DNA of 64,000 nucleotides, from assembly GCF_900109705.1 (NCBI RefSeq), contig NZ_FOAI01000002.1, positions 124,001-188,000 of the forward strand, read 5' to 3'. The notes beneath the pieces are model-generated. The model was not told the origin of the DNA. It worked only from the letters and a program-made list of their open reading frames with translations, and ran no database searches. Position 1 is the first letter of the stretch, and each line of letters opens with the position of its first letter. The translations under genes were made by a program, and so were the position numbers. The DNA comes from Roseivivax marinus (GTDB taxonomy: Bacteria > Pseudomonadota > Alphaproteobacteria > Rhodobacterales > Rhodobacteraceae). Shown in pieces: positions 8,636-17,805 of the stretch.

Positions 8636-10021
8636 ATGAGCCAGACACGCGACCTCAACGACATGACCCCTGCGCGTGCGCTCTGGACGGTGAGCGCGCC
8701 CATGGCCATCGGCATCCTCGGGGTCATGTCGGTGGGCCTCGCCGACAGCTTCTTCCTCGCCCGCACGGGCGAGACCGAGCTGACCGCCATCGGTTTCGTC
8801 TATCCGGTGATCGTGGCGATCACGTCGCTGTCGATCGGACTCGGCGCAGGCGTCAGTGCCGTGGTCAGCCAGCGTCTGGGCGAGACCGCCGACGACCGCG
8901 ACAGCGCCGCGCTGGCGCAGCACGCGCTGATCATGGCCGGCGGTCTCGCGATGATCGCGGCGCTGATCGTCTGGTCCACGTCAGGGCTGCTGTTCGGTGT
9001 GCTCGGCGCCGAGGGCGCGGTTCTCGAAGCGATCCTCGCCTACATGCCGTGGTGGTGCCTCGGCTTCCCGTTCCTCGTTTCGGCGCAGGCGCTCAACAGC
9101 GTGTTCCGGGCGGGCGGTCATTCCGAGTTCGCCGCGGCCGCCATGGTCGGCCAGTCGGTGCTGAACGTGGCGCTCGATCCACTGTTCATCTTCGGCCTCG
9201 GCCCGGTGCCCGAGCTGGGCATCGCGGGCGCCGGTATCGCCACGGCGACGGCCCGGGCGCTGGCGTTCGTGGCGATCCTCGTTTTTGCGATCCGGTCGGG
9301 GCGCATGGACATCTCGCGTGCGGGGCTTGGGAGCTTTCCGGCATCGGCCCGGCGGATCGGACGTATCGGCGTGCCCTCGGCCCTGTCGAACGCGATCAAC
9401 CCCGCAGGCATGGCTCTGGTAACCGCCGCCGTGGCCGTCGTGGGTGACGCTGCGGTGGGCGGCTTCGGCGCGGCGACCCGGGTGCAGTCGTTGCTGTTCC
9501 TTCCGATGCTGGCGCTGTCCGCCGGGATCGGCCCGGTCGTTGGACAGGCCTGGGGCGCCGGGCATCACGACCGCGCCCGCACCACGGTGCGGCTGACCTT
9601 CCTGTTCTGCGTGGCCTATGGCGCGGCGACCTGCCTTGCCATGTGGCTGCTGGCGCGCCCGGTCTCGGTCTGGATGACCGACGGGATGGAGGCGGTGTCC
9701 TACTCGGCCGATTACCTGCGCTGGGTGTCGATCGGATTCTTCGGCTACGGCATCCTCGTGACCGCGAACGCCGCGATGAACGCGCGGGAAAAGCCGATGC
9801 ACTCGCTCGGCCTCAGCCTCGGCCGCATCGCGCTGGTCTACGTGCCGGGCGCCTGGGCCGGGGTGAGCCTTCTGGGCTACGGCGGCATCCTCGGCGCGGC
9901 GCTTGCGGCGAACCTGGCGGCGGCGGTCGCCGCCGTGGCCCTGTGCAGCCGGGTGGGGCTTCTGGCGCCCTCGGCCTGGATCGGCGGGGCGCCGCGCGGG
10001 CGCTCTCCTGCGGCGAATTGA
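8636..10021 (+). CDS. MATE family efflux transporter
   Basis: A 461-residue inner-membrane protein with about twelve hydrophobic segments in two homologous halves, the layout of Na+- or H+-coupled MATE drug/metabolite exporters. The first segment contains APMAIGILGVMSVGLADSFF and the second half begins near residue 235 with RIGRIGVPSALSNAINP, a typical MATE repeat boundary. Substrate is not predictable. GGAG precedes the ATG. TruB follows 51 bp downstream on the same strand. Confidence 0.9.
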   Translation: MSQTRDLNDMTPARALWTVSAPMAIGILGVMSVGLADSFFLARTGETELTAIGFVYPVIVAITSLSIGLGAGVSAVVSQRLGETADDRDSAALAQHALIMAGGLAMIAALIVWSTSGLLFGVLGAEGAVLEAILAYMPWWCLGFPFLVSAQALNSVFRAGGHSEFAAAAMVGQSVLNVALDPLFIFGLGPVPELGIAGAGIATATARALAFVAILVFAIRSGRMDISRAGLGSFPASARRIGRIGVPSALSNAINPAGMALVTAAVAVVGDAAVGGFGAATRVQSLLFLPMLALSAGIGPVVGQAWGAGHHDRARTTVRLTFLFCVAYGAATCLAMWLLARPVSVWMTDGMEAVSYSADYLRWVSIGFFGYGILVTANAAMNAREKPMHSLGLSLGRIALVYVPGAWAGVSLLGYGGILGAALAANLAAAVAAVALCSRVGLLAPSAWIGGAPRGRSPAAN

Positions 10022-10072
10022 CAGGCCGCGGCGGCTTCGCTACGTCGCCCGCTCTGCCGACAGGAGGACATC

Positions 10073-10975
10073 ATGGGACGCACGCGGAAGGGGCGCGACA
10101 TTTCGGGCTGGCTGGTCGTGGACAAGCCGGCCGGGCTGACCTCGACGGCGGTGGTGAACAAGGTCCGCTGGGCGCTGTCGGCCAAGAAGGCCGGGCACGC
10201 GGGCACCCTCGATCCCGCGGCGACCGGGGTGCTGGCGGTGGCCCTCGGAGAGGCGACCAAGACCGTTCCCTACATCACCGACGCGCTCAAGGCCTACCGC
10301 TTCACCGTGACCATGGGCGCCGCGACGAACACCGACGATGCCGAGGGCGAAGTGATCGCGACCTCGGAAACACGGCCCGGCGATGACGACATCAAGGAGG
10401 CGCTGCACGCCTTCGTCGGAGAGATCATGCAGGTGCCGCCGCAATTCTCGGCTGTGAAGATCGACGGCGAACGCGCCTATGCCAAGGCCCGCGAAGGCGA
10501 GGAGGTCGAGATCGCCGCCCGCCCGCTCTGGGTCGAGGAATTGACCATGATCGGCCGTCCCGACGTGGATCACGTCGAGCTGGAAATGGTTTGCGGCAAG
10601 GGCGGCTACGTGCGCGCCATCGCGCGGGACCTCGGCGAAAAACTTGGGTGCCTGGGACACGTCCTGTCGCTGCGCCGCGTGTGGTCAGGGCCGTTCGAAG
10701 CCTCCGAAAGCATTTCGTTCGAGAAGATCGAGGCCCTGGCCAAGTCGCCGGAGCTGGACGACTACCTGCTGCCCGTCGAGGCTGGTCTTTCCGATCTGCC
10801 AGAGGCGCGCTGCACCGCCGAGTCCGCGGTGCGCCTGCGCAACGGCAACCCCGGGATGGTGATCGCCAGCGACCTCGACTACGGCGAGGAATGCTGGGCC
10901 TCGCTCGACGGGCGCGCGGTGGCGGTCGGCCGCTACAAGGGAGGCGAGCTGCACCCGGTCCGGGTCTTCCGCTAG
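10073..10975 (+). CDS. truB: tRNA pseudouridine(55) synthase TruB
   Basis: Converts U55 of the T-loop to pseudouridine in most tRNAs. The 300-residue protein contains the catalytic aspartate D48 in [28 protein letters not shown] at the N-terminus, and a C-terminal PUA-like region. AGGAGG lies just before the ATG. In many bacteria truB follows rbfA and precedes rpsO; here it follows a MATE gene and neither partner is nearby. Confidence 0.95.
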   Translation: MGRTRKGRDISGWLVVDKPAGLTSTAVVNKVRWALSAKKAGHAGTLDPAATGVLAVALGEATKTVPYITDALKAYRFTVTMGAATNTDDAEGEVIATSETRPGDDDIKEALHAFVGEIMQVPPQFSAVKIDGERAYAKAREGEEVEIAARPLWVEELTMIGRPDVDHVELEMVCGKGGYVRAIARDLGEKLGCLGHVLSLRRVWSGPFEASESISFEKIEALAKSPELDDYLLPVEAGLSDLPEARCTAESAVRLRNGNPGMVIASDLDYGEECWASLDGRAVAVGRYKGGELHPVRVFR

Positions 10976-11359
10976 GATCAGCGCGGCGCGGCACCCTTCG
11001 GCGCTTGGCCGTCGGATGACCCGTGGGTTCGACGGGCCGTGTCGAACGGTGTTTCTTCGTGGGCTTGTTTGCCGGGCGCCGTGTGCCCATGCTCTCTCAG
11101 TTCGGTCGGTGATCCACTGGCGATTGACAACCCGGAGGGTTCCGGTGCGCCCGCATCGGAACCGGCGGGCACCGGTCCAATCGAACCGCAGTTAGAACCC
11201 CTCTGCGACAGACCAGCTTCTCAGGTCTGAGGCATGGCGGGGGTCCCGCCTCGCGCCAGCCCTCCCTACCGGTCAACGGTATCCGCCCCCGGCGCGCCCT
11301 TGTGGAACCACTGCGACGATGCAGCGAACGACCCGGGCATACCCGGACCGCACCGCCCC
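10976..11359. other. Intergenic region between truB and the lysozyme-like gene
   Basis: The 384 bp separate two convergent genes. Open frames of 60-70 codons exist on both strands but lack a ribosome binding site and recognisable content. The only clear structure is a hairpin at 11138-11163. Confidence 0.55.
11138..11163. terminator. Hairpin between convergent truB and lysozyme-like genes
   Basis: Eleven base pairs (one G-T) enclose a four-base GCCC loop: 11138-11148 pairs with 11153-11163. No T-run follows on either strand, so it may be a bidirectional 3' end structure. Confidence 0.45.
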
Positions 11360-12118
11360 TCACCCCGGCAGTATGCGCGCCATTTCGGCCTCGTACTCGG
11401 CCCAGGTCATCGTGGCCGCGTTGCCAGCGTATCCGTGGTAGTGCGAGCGGCCGGTCGCGGTGGGCAGTCCCGCCCATATCTTCGCGAGGTTGTGCATGAA
11501 GGTCCTCCGCGGCAGTCGTCCGGTCATTGCCTCGGCCAGCCCGGCCTCGGCCAGCAGACGATCGCCGAGGCGGTCCTGCACCGCCGGGGTGAACATCGTC
11601 GCGGGCGACAGTCCTTCCTCCCGCACGAGGCGGCGCAGGGTCGCGGGGATGAACTGATAGCGTCCGATGGCGTGCGGCTGGCCGGGCGTCGCGCGGGTCC
11701 ATGCCTCGATCTCGGCCAGCGTCATGCGGGTGGGCGGCTTCGGAGGCTTCCCGCGCGCCCCGTGCTGCACGGCGTCGTAGCCGTCGCGCCCGGCCTCCGC
11801 CCGCGCGATGAGATGGCGCAGTCGGTCCGCAATCGACCCGCCGGGACCGATTCCGCCCCACGGCGCGCGCCGGACGCGTCCCGTCGTGTCGCGCCGCGGC
11901 GGGGGCGCAAACAGCCCCGCCGCCGCGCGATCGGCAAACAGGCTGCCCCCCGCGGCCGTTCCGCCGCCTTTTTCCGGCGGAGAGACCAGCGCCGCCGCGC
12001 GCCCCGATGTCAGGGCGGCGAGGGATAGCTGGTTGGCCATCGCCCCGGGCGGACACAGCAAGCCAAGGACCAACAGCACCGGAAGAAGACGGTCGAGTCG
12101 CGGGAGATGGAGAGCCAT
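11360..12118 (-). CDS. Secreted lambda-R-like lysozyme/transglycosylase domain protein
   Basis: A 252-residue exported protein. Residues 10-28 form a hydrophobic signal sequence ending at AMANQ. After a Gly/Pro/Arg-rich linker, residues 95-252 resemble the phage lambda R endolysin fold: the likely catalytic E108 in ARAEAG, YDAVQHG near 114-120, GRYQF at 152-156 and IWAGLP at 214-219 correspond to conserved blocks of that family. It probably cuts peptidoglycan glycan strands in the periplasm. There are no holin or other phage genes, so it is more likely a host wall-remodelling enzyme than a prophage remnant. It starts 42 bp after livF on the same strand and might be co-transcribed. Confidence 0.75.
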   Translation of the reverse strand: MALHLPRLDRLLPVLLVLGLLCPPGAMANQLSLAALTSGRAAALVSPPEKGGGTAAGGSLFADRAAAGLFAPPPRRDTTGRVRRAPWGGIGPGGSIADRLRHLIARAEAGRDGYDAVQHGARGKPPKPPTRMTLAEIEAWTRATPGQPHAIGRYQFIPATLRRLVREEGLSPATMFTPAVQDRLGDRLLAEAGLAEAMTGRLPRRTFMHNLAKIWAGLPTATGRSHYHGYAGNAATMTWAEYEAEMARILPG

Positions 12119-12160
12119 GCCCCGGTCATCGCAGCCGAAGGTTCACATCCGGTTTCCGGT

Positions 12161-12889
12161 CTACGCGCCGGACACGGAAAGATGCGCGTCGCGGACCTCG
12201 GGGCGGGCGTCGAGCGCGGCGAAGCTGTCATCGAACCGAACCCGTCCGTGGTCGAGGATCACCGCCCGGTCGGCCACCGCGCGGGCGAAGGCGAGGTTCT
12301 GCTCGGACAGGACCACGGTCAGGCCCTCGGCCTTGAGCCGCCGCACCGCGCGGGCCATCTGCGCCACGATCACCGGTGCAATCCCCTCGGACGGCTCGTC
12401 CAGCAGGACGAGCGCCGGGTTGCCCATCAGCGTGCGCGCGATGGTCAGCATCTGCTGCTCCCCGCCCGACAGCGCCTTGCCAAGATTGCCGCGCCGCTCG
12501 GCGAGGTTCGGGAACAGCTCGAACAGCGCGTCCTCGGACCAGCCGACCGCACCCTCGCGCGGCGGCTGGCGGCCGACTTCGAGGTTCTCGGCCACGGTGA
12601 GCTGGGTGAAGATGCGCCGCTCTTCGGGCACGTAGCCGAGACCCGCCCGCGCGATCCGGTAGGAGGGCCAGCCGGTGATCTCCTGCCCTCGGAACGTCAC
12701 CCGCCCGGCGCGCGGCGGGACCAGACCGATGATCGACTTGAGCGTCGTGGTCTTGCCCGCGCCGTTCCGGCCCAGAAGCGCCACGACCTCTCCGGGCGCG
12801 ACCGAAAAGCTCACCCCGTCCAGGACCTGCGCGCGGCCGTAGAATGTCGCGATGTCCGCGACCTCGAGCATGGGGGCCCCCTCAGCCAT
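12161..12889 (-). CDS. livF: Branched-chain amino acid-type ABC transporter ATPase (LivF)
   Basis: A 242-residue ATPase energising the importer encoded upstream. Walker A GRNGAGKT is at 40-47, the signature is LSGGEQQML, and Walker B reads LVLLDEPSEGIAP, a typical LivF feature. The ATG at 12889 overlaps the livG stop by eight bases, indicating translational coupling; the longer open frame would extend into livG. The lysozyme-like gene follows after a 42-bp gap. Confidence 0.92.
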   Translation of the reverse strand: MAEGAPMLEVADIATFYGRAQVLDGVSFSVAPGEVVALLGRNGAGKTTTLKSIIGLVPPRAGRVTFRGQEITGWPSYRIARAGLGYVPEERRIFTQLTVAENLEVGRQPPREGAVGWSEDALFELFPNLAERRGNLGKALSGGEQQMLTIARTLMGNPALVLLDEPSEGIAPVIVAQMARAVRRLKAEGLTVVLSEQNLAFARAVADRAVILDHGRVRFDDSFAALDARPEVRDAHLSVSGA

Positions 12890-13658
12890 CGCGCGCCTCC
12901 GCCGCCAGCGCCTCGGCCCCGCCGCCGAGATAGACCTCCTGCACGCGGGCATCGGCGCGGATCGCCTCGGGCGGGCCGTCGGCGATGATCTCCCCCCGGT
13001 TCAGGACCAGCACGCGGTGGGCATGGCCGAAGACAGCCTCCATGTCGTGTTCCGTGAAAAGGACCGCCATGCCCTGCCGCGCGACGATCCCGGCCGTCAG
13101 TTCCATAAGGGCGGCGCGCTCGGCCGGGGCCATGCCGGCGGTGGGTTCGTCCATCAGCAGAAGGCGCGGCCCGTGCGCCAGTGCCATCGCAAGATCGAGC
13201 CGTTTGAGATCGCCGTAGGCCAGCACCGCTGCCGGACGCCCGGCCTGGTCGGCCATGCCCACCTGCTCCAGCAGCGCCATCGCCTCGTCGCGGTAGAGCC
13301 GGCGGAACCGGGGCCATGCGGCGAAGGACCGGCGGTGATGCGACATGAGCGCGGTCTGCACGTTCTCGACCACCCGCATGGAGCCGTAGGTCGCCGTCAC
13401 CTGGAAGGTCCGCCCCACCCCTGCGCGCCACACGCGCCGCGCGGGCCAGCCGCTGATGTCGCGCCCGTCGAGCAGAACCTGGCCCGAGGTCGGGTCGGTC
13501 TGGCCCATGAGCATGTCGAAGCAGGTGGATTTGCCCGCGCCGTTCGGCCCGATCAGCGCGAGCATTTCCCCGGGGGCAAGGCGGAACGACACGCCGTCCA
13601 CGGCGCGGATCGCCCCGAAATGGCGCGACAGGTCGCGGACCTCGAGGATCGGGGTCAT
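12882..13658 (-). CDS. livG: Branched-chain amino acid-type ABC transporter ATPase (LivG)
   Basis: A 258-residue ATPase, the partner of LivF. Walker A is GPNGAGKS, the signature loop is the LivG-type LAYGDLKRLDLAMAL (G where classic ABC proteins have LSGGQ), and Walker B is LLLMDEPTAGMAP. Its start overlaps the stop of the fused permease gene in an ATGA, so the three downstream transporter genes are tightly coupled. Confidence 0.92.
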   Translation of the reverse strand: MTPILEVRDLSRHFGAIRAVDGVSFRLAPGEMLALIGPNGAGKSTCFDMLMGQTDPTSGQVLLDGRDISGWPARRVWRAGVGRTFQVTATYGSMRVVENVQTALMSHHRRSFAAWPRFRRLYRDEAMALLEQVGMADQAGRPAAVLAYGDLKRLDLAMALAHGPRLLLMDEPTAGMAPAERAALMELTAGIVARQGMAVLFTEHDMEAVFGHAHRVLVLNRGEIIADGPPEAIRADARVQEVYLGGGAEALAAEARDG

Positions 13659-15529
13659 CGCGCATCCTCCCGCGCCGGGTCGGCGTCACGGGTGAGCCCC
13701 GCGCGCCGCGCGAGCCCGCGCGCCGCGCCGACGATGCCCTCGGGCGCCACGATGACAACGGCGATGATGAGAAGGCCCAGCGTCAGGCGCCAGAACGCGA
13801 AGCGGGTCAGCAGGTCCTCGGCGCTTTCGAACACCGCGCCGCCAACCCATCCGCCCGAGAGGGTCTTCACGCCCCCGAGGAACACCACGATCAGGGCGTC
13901 GAAGCTGCGCGAGATCTCCAGCTCGTTGGGAAAGACCGAGCCCTTGGAGAACACGAAGAGCCCGCCCGCGAGGCCCGCGAGCGTACCCGCCAGCGCGAAG
14001 GCCACGAGTTGCAGGCGACGGGTGTGCAGGCCGGTCGCCTCGGCCCGGAGCGGCGCGTCGCGCGCGGCGCGCAGGGCGTAGCCCAGTGGCGCGTGGGCCA
14101 TGTGTCGCAGCGCGAGGATGCCGCCCACCGAAAGCGCCAGCGCGAGGTAGAAATAGGCGGTGTTGCCCGAGGCCCAGTCCGCCGGCCAGACGCCCACTAT
14201 GCCGTCGTCCCCTCCGGTGACCGCCCCCCATTGCAGCACAAGGCTCCAGAGCAGCTGCGCGAAGGCAAGCGTCAGCATGGCGAAATAGACACCGCTGGCG
14301 CGCAGGGCAATCCAGCCCACGGCAAGCGCGGCGAGGCCCGCGCCCACCGGCGCGGCCAGCATCGCGACCTCCATCGGCACGTCGAGACGGGCCACGAGCA
14401 GGGCGGCCACGTAGGCGCCGCCTCCCCAGAAGGCGGCATGGCCGAAGGACACGAGTCCCCCCAGCCCGATCAGCATGTGCAGGGAGGCGGCGAAGAGACA
14501 GAAGATGAGGATGTCGGTCGCCAGGACCACCGAGAACGGGCTGCCCCAGAACGGCAGGGCGGCAAGCACCGCCAGCGCCGCCGCCACGGTCGCGCGGATC
14601 GGCCAGCCGGCAGGACGGATCGGCTCCTCGGGCGCGCCGACCTGTCCCAGTTCACCGGCGACCTCGGCCCGGCCCAGCAGGCCGAAGGGCCGCCACATGA
14701 GCACCGCGACCATCACCACGTACATCAGCACCAGCGTAGACTGCGGCAGGTAGGACACCCCGAAGACGTTGAGCACCGAGATCAGGACCGATGCGAGCAG
14801 CGCCCCCGGCAACGACCCCATGCCGCCGATCACCACGACCACGAAGACCTGCGCGAGAATGGTGAAGTCCATCAGCAGGTCCGCCCCACCCTTGGGCAGC
14901 TGCAGCGCGCCGCCGAGGCCGGCCAGCGCACAGCCGAGGAAGAACGTGCCGGTGAAGAGCCACCGCTGGTTCACGCCGAGCGCCGCGACCATCTCGCGGT
15001 CCTGCGTTGCGGCGCGCACCAGCACACCCACGCGGGTGCGGGCAATGAGATACCACAGCGCCAGCGCCACCACCGGCGTGATCGCGATCAGGGCAAGATC
15101 GTATTGCGGCACCGGCTCGCCCATCACCCGGACGACGCCACGCAGGCCCGGCGCCCGGGGCCCGAGCAGGTCGGTCGGCCCCCAGATCGCCAGCGCGAGG
15201 TCCTGCACCACGAGGATCACCCCGAACGTGGCGACGAGCTGAAAGAGCTCGGGCGCGGCGTAGACCCTCCGCAGGACGATCACCTCGACCAGCGCACCGA
15301 TCAGGCCGACGACGAGACCCGAAAGCAGGATCGCCCCCCAGAAGCCAACGGCGCCCGGCAGAACCTGCATCAGCGAATAGCCGACATAGGCACCCAGCAT
15401 GTAGAACGAGCCGTGGGCGAAATTGACGATGCGCGTGACGCCGAAGATCAGCGACAGCCCGGACGCCACCATGAACAGCGCCCCGGCGTTGGCGAGGCCG
15501 GTGAGGAGCTGGGCGAGGATCAGACCCAT
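13655..15529 (-). CDS. Fused LivH-LivM-type ABC permease
   Basis: A 624-residue membrane protein joining the two permease subunits that are separate in E. coli. Residues about 1-290 are LivH-like (VNFAHGSFYMLGAY). After a hydrophilic linker near 295-315, the rest is LivM-like (GGLVSFGHAAFWGGGAY). The ATG at 15529 has GGAG upstream and starts directly at the first membrane segment; the 54 residues before it in the open frame are Pro/Arg-rich and not part of the family. A GC hairpin in the 239-bp gap to the binding-protein gene may set a different expression level. Confidence 0.9.
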   Translation of the reverse strand: MGLILAQLLTGLANAGALFMVASGLSLIFGVTRIVNFAHGSFYMLGAYVGYSLMQVLPGAVGFWGAILLSGLVVGLIGALVEVIVLRRVYAAPELFQLVATFGVILVVQDLALAIWGPTDLLGPRAPGLRGVVRVMGEPVPQYDLALIAITPVVALALWYLIARTRVGVLVRAATQDREMVAALGVNQRWLFTGTFFLGCALAGLGGALQLPKGGADLLMDFTILAQVFVVVVIGGMGSLPGALLASVLISVLNVFGVSYLPQSTLVLMYVVMVAVLMWRPFGLLGRAEVAGELGQVGAPEEPIRPAGWPIRATVAAALAVLAALPFWGSPFSVVLATDILIFCLFAASLHMLIGLGGLVSFGHAAFWGGGAYVAALLVARLDVPMEVAMLAAPVGAGLAALAVGWIALRASGVYFAMLTLAFAQLLWSLVLQWGAVTGGDDGIVGVWPADWASGNTAYFYLALALSVGGILALRHMAHAPLGYALRAARDAPLRAEATGLHTRRLQLVAFALAGTLAGLAGGLFVFSKGSVFPNELEISRSFDALIVVFLGGVKTLSGGWVGGAVFESAEDLLTRFAFWRLTLGLLIIAVVIVAPEGIVGAARGLARRAGLTRDADPAREDAR

Positions 15530-15735
15530 CGGGCGTGGTCTCCGGTCCGGTCGGGGCCGCGGCCCGGACGGGCGCGGCGCGGTCTGGTCCGGGTTAGCGG
15601 CTTGGCGGGCCGGGGGAAAGGCCGGCGCCGAGGTTTCGCCCTGCGGCGTGCCCGCCGGGCCGGGCCATGCCCGGACTTGCGGCGGAGACACCCCGCGCGT
15701 CGGTTCGGGATCCGACCAGAGGGTTGGGCATCGGG

Positions 15736-15766
15736 CCGGGCGCGGGTCCGTGCCGCGCCCGCGCCG
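15736..15766 (-). other. Hairpin between the binding-protein and permease genes
   Basis: An all-G/C inverted repeat lies immediately after the stop of the binding-protein gene on the minus strand. Such structures often protect the upstream message so that the binding protein exceeds the membrane subunits. That role is inferred from position only. Confidence 0.35.
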
Positions 15767-15768
15767 GC

Positions 15769-16989
15769 TTACTCCGAGGGACGCAGTTCCTGCACGGTCT
15801 CGTCGTCGGGCAGGTAGTCCGCGCCGTTCTTGTAGCTCCAGTCCACCATCACGCCACCGCCGTCCCGCAGCGCCGTGGTGCCGACCCAGGCGCCCAGCGT
15901 CGACTGGTTGTCGATCTCGCGGTAGGTGATGTCGCCGGCCGGGACCGCGACCTCCAGCCCCTCGAAGGCCTGCCGGATCGCGTCGCTCTCGGTGGAGCCT
16001 GCTTTCTCGATCGCGGCGGCGACCGACTTCGCGGTCGAGTATCCCACGAGCGAGCCGTTCTTCGGCGACTCGCCCGCGAACTCCTGGTACGCTGATACGA
16101 ACTCGGCGTTAGCGTCGCCCTCGAAGTCGTACCAGGGGTAGCCGGTCACGGTCCAACCCTCGGGGGCCTCGTCACCGAGCGGCTCCATGTATTCCGGCTC
16201 GCCCGAAAGAAGGCCGAACACCTCGCGGCCCTCGAAGAGCCCGCGGGTGGTGCCCTCGCGCACGAACTTGGGCAGGTCGGGGCCGAAGGTCACGTTGTAG
16301 ATCGCATCGGGCTTGGCGCGCTCGAGCGCCTGGACCTCGGCGCCCGCGTCGATGCCGAAAAGCGCGGGCCACTGCTCGGCCACGAACTCCACCTCGGGCT
16401 TCAGTTCGGTCAGCACCTCCTTGAAGGCCGCGACCGCGTCCTTGCCGTAGGCGTAGTTGGGCGCGATCGTCGCGTAGGTCACCGCGTCGGTTTGGGCGGC
16501 CGCCTCGGCGAGCATCGCAGCCTGCATGTAGGTCGAAGGGCGCAGGCGGAAGGTCCACGGGTTGCCCTGACTCCAGACCATCGCATCGGCCAGCGGCTCG
16601 GAGGCGAGGTAGACCCACTCGCGCCGGTCCGCGAGCGACGAGATCGCAAGGCCCACGTTCGACAGGATCGCGCCCGTCAGCATCACCGTGCCCTCGCGGG
16701 TCATCAGTTCTTCGGCGATGCGGATGGCCTCGCCCGGCTCGCCCTGGTCGTCGCGGAACACGAACTCCAGCGGCCGCCCCAGCACGCCGCCCTCGGCGTT
16801 GATCTCCTCGACCGCCATCTCGATGCCGGTGCGGTAGGGCTCGGCGAAGGCAGGCAGACGGGTGAAGTGGTTGATCTCGCCGATCTTGATCGGCTCGCCG
16901 TCCTGCGCGGCGGCGGGCAGCCCGGCAATGCCCAGCGCGGCGGCGGCTACGAGCCCGGCGAGGCCGGTCAGGACTGTCTTGCGGTGCAT
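15769..16989 (-). CDS. ABC transporter periplasmic substrate-binding protein (LivJ/K type)
   Basis: A 406-residue type-1 periplasmic binding protein. The N-terminus has RK followed by a hydrophobic run and AAAQ/D as the cleavage site near residue 28. The mature part starts EPIKIGEINHFTRLPAF and contains the characteristic GIEMAVEEINAEGGVLGRPLE. The ATG at 16989 has GGAG seven bases upstream; an in-frame TTG six bases earlier is less likely. The binding specificity (amino acid, amide, aromatic acid) cannot be read, but a divergent MarR regulator suggests an aromatic or amphipathic ligand (inference). Confidence 0.9.
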   Translation of the reverse strand: MHRKTVLTGLAGLVAAAALGIAGLPAAAQDGEPIKIGEINHFTRLPAFAEPYRTGIEMAVEEINAEGGVLGRPLEFVFRDDQGEPGEAIRIAEELMTREGTVMLTGAILSNVGLAISSLADRREWVYLASEPLADAMVWSQGNPWTFRLRPSTYMQAAMLAEAAAQTDAVTYATIAPNYAYGKDAVAAFKEVLTELKPEVEFVAEQWPALFGIDAGAEVQALERAKPDAIYNVTFGPDLPKFVREGTTRGLFEGREVFGLLSGEPEYMEPLGDEAPEGWTVTGYPWYDFEGDANAEFVSAYQEFAGESPKNGSLVGYSTAKSVAAAIEKAGSTESDAIRQAFEGLEVAVPAGDITYREIDNQSTLGAWVGTTALRDGGGVMVDWSYKNGADYLPDDETVQELRPSE

Positions 16990-17149
16990 CGGCAAACTCC
17001 CGTTTTGCGCGGCCCGGTGGCGGCGGTCCGCGACGGGGCGGTCCGGGCCGGATACCGGGCTGGAACCGGGCGTTCGCGACGTCCGCCCGAATGTCGCGCA
17101 ACGTCATAGGCGATGGGGGGCTTGGCGTCCATGCGCGTGTCGGGCACCG

Positions 17150-17168
17150 CTCCGGCGGCAGAATTTGG
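17150..17168 (-). repeat. Dispersed intergenic repeat, copy 4 (minus orientation)
   Basis: The reverse complement reads CCAAATTCTGCCGCCGGAG, matching the CCAAATACTCCCGCCGGAG portion of the copy at 3823-3856 with a few substitutions. Confidence 0.5.
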
Positions 17169-17248
17169 CACACTCCCGTGTCACTTCGCCCCGGCGCCGC
17201 AACTTGGAACAGATTTATTTAACCCCGCATGAAACTTCGCAGCCCCGG

Positions 17249-17275
17249 ATTTGCGTGTGTGGAATGGGGGCAAAT
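17249..17275. promoter_or_regulatory. Candidate MarR operator (ATTTGC-N15-GCAAAT)
   Basis: Perfect 6-bp inverted arms at 17249-17254 and 17270-17275 flank 15 bases, just upstream of the marR-type gene. MarR proteins bind dyad-symmetric sites near their own promoters. The spacing is longer than usual, so this is a weak candidate. Confidence 0.3.
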
Positions 17276-17291
17276 GTAATTGGGGAAGATC

Positions 17292-17732
17292 ATGAAGGAC
17301 TTGCACATCGAAGAGCCAGGTTTCGATACAGATTTTCAACTGGAAGAGCATATCGGATTCCGCCTGCGGCTGGCCGCCCAGAGGCACGTTGAAATCTTTG
17401 CACGCCGCCTGCCCGAGGTCACCCCGCCGCAATTCGCGGTGATGGTGAAACTCTCGGAGCAGGGACCGGTCAGCCAGAATTATCTCGGCCGCCTCGTCGG
17501 TCTCGACGCGGCCACAGCCAAGGGCGTGGTGGACAGGCTGGAGGGCAAGGGCTTCGTCAGCCGCGCCCGGTCGCCGCGGGACCAGCGCAAGATCGACGTG
17601 TCGCTCACCGAGGAGGGCGCGAGCTTCGTCTGCCGCGCGATCCCGGACGCCCAGGCCGTGGCACGCGAGACCATGACCCGCCTGACCGATCGGGAGCGCG
17701 AGCGGCTCCTGGCGCTTCTCGCCAAGCTCTGA
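17292..17732 (+). CDS. MarR family transcriptional regulator
   Basis: A 146-residue winged-helix regulator. The DNA-binding part runs through TPPQFAVMVKLSEQGPVSQNYLGRLVGLDAATAKGVVDRLEGKGFVSRARSPRDQRKIDVSLTEEG in pieces (about 55-115), with the typical wing motif SPRDQRK. The ATG at 17292 is preferred to an in-frame TTG at 17280; GGGGAAG lies just upstream. It diverges from the ABC importer operon and probably controls it, itself, or both. The effector is unknown. A hairpin at 17778-17805 probably ends its message. Confidence 0.9.
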   Translation: MKDLHIEEPGFDTDFQLEEHIGFRLRLAAQRHVEIFARRLPEVTPPQFAVMVKLSEQGPVSQNYLGRLVGLDAATAKGVVDRLEGKGFVSRARSPRDQRKIDVSLTEEGASFVCRAIPDAQAVARETMTRLTDRERERLLALLAKL

Positions 17733-17777
17733 GGCGAGCGCGGGAGCGACACTTCCGCCCGCACACGTATTCGTCGT

Positions 17778-17805
17778 GACCACCGGGACGTGGGGTCCCG
17801 TGGTC
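17778..17805 (+). terminator. Hairpin after the MarR gene
   Basis: Arms 17778-17789 and 17795-17805 pair over 11 bp with one bulged C. It starts 45 bases past the stop. There is no T-run. Confidence 0.45.

Larger units (their letters stand above)
16990..17291. other. Divergent control region between the ABC importer and the MarR gene
   Basis: The 302 bp contain no gene. They hold a minus-orientation copy of the dispersed repeat (17150-17168), an AT-richer stretch near 17205-17230, and an inverted repeat at 17249-17275 close to the marR start. Promoters for both directions should lie here. Confidence 0.55.

Noticed and set aside
10978-11230. Small ORFs of 63-64 codons between truB and the lysozyme-like gene
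   Set aside because: They overlap each other on opposite strands, have no ribosome binding site and no recognisable features.
11360-12118. Lysozyme-like gene as a prophage remnant
   Set aside because: There are no other phage genes, attachment-site repeats or compositional change, and the protein has its own signal peptide.
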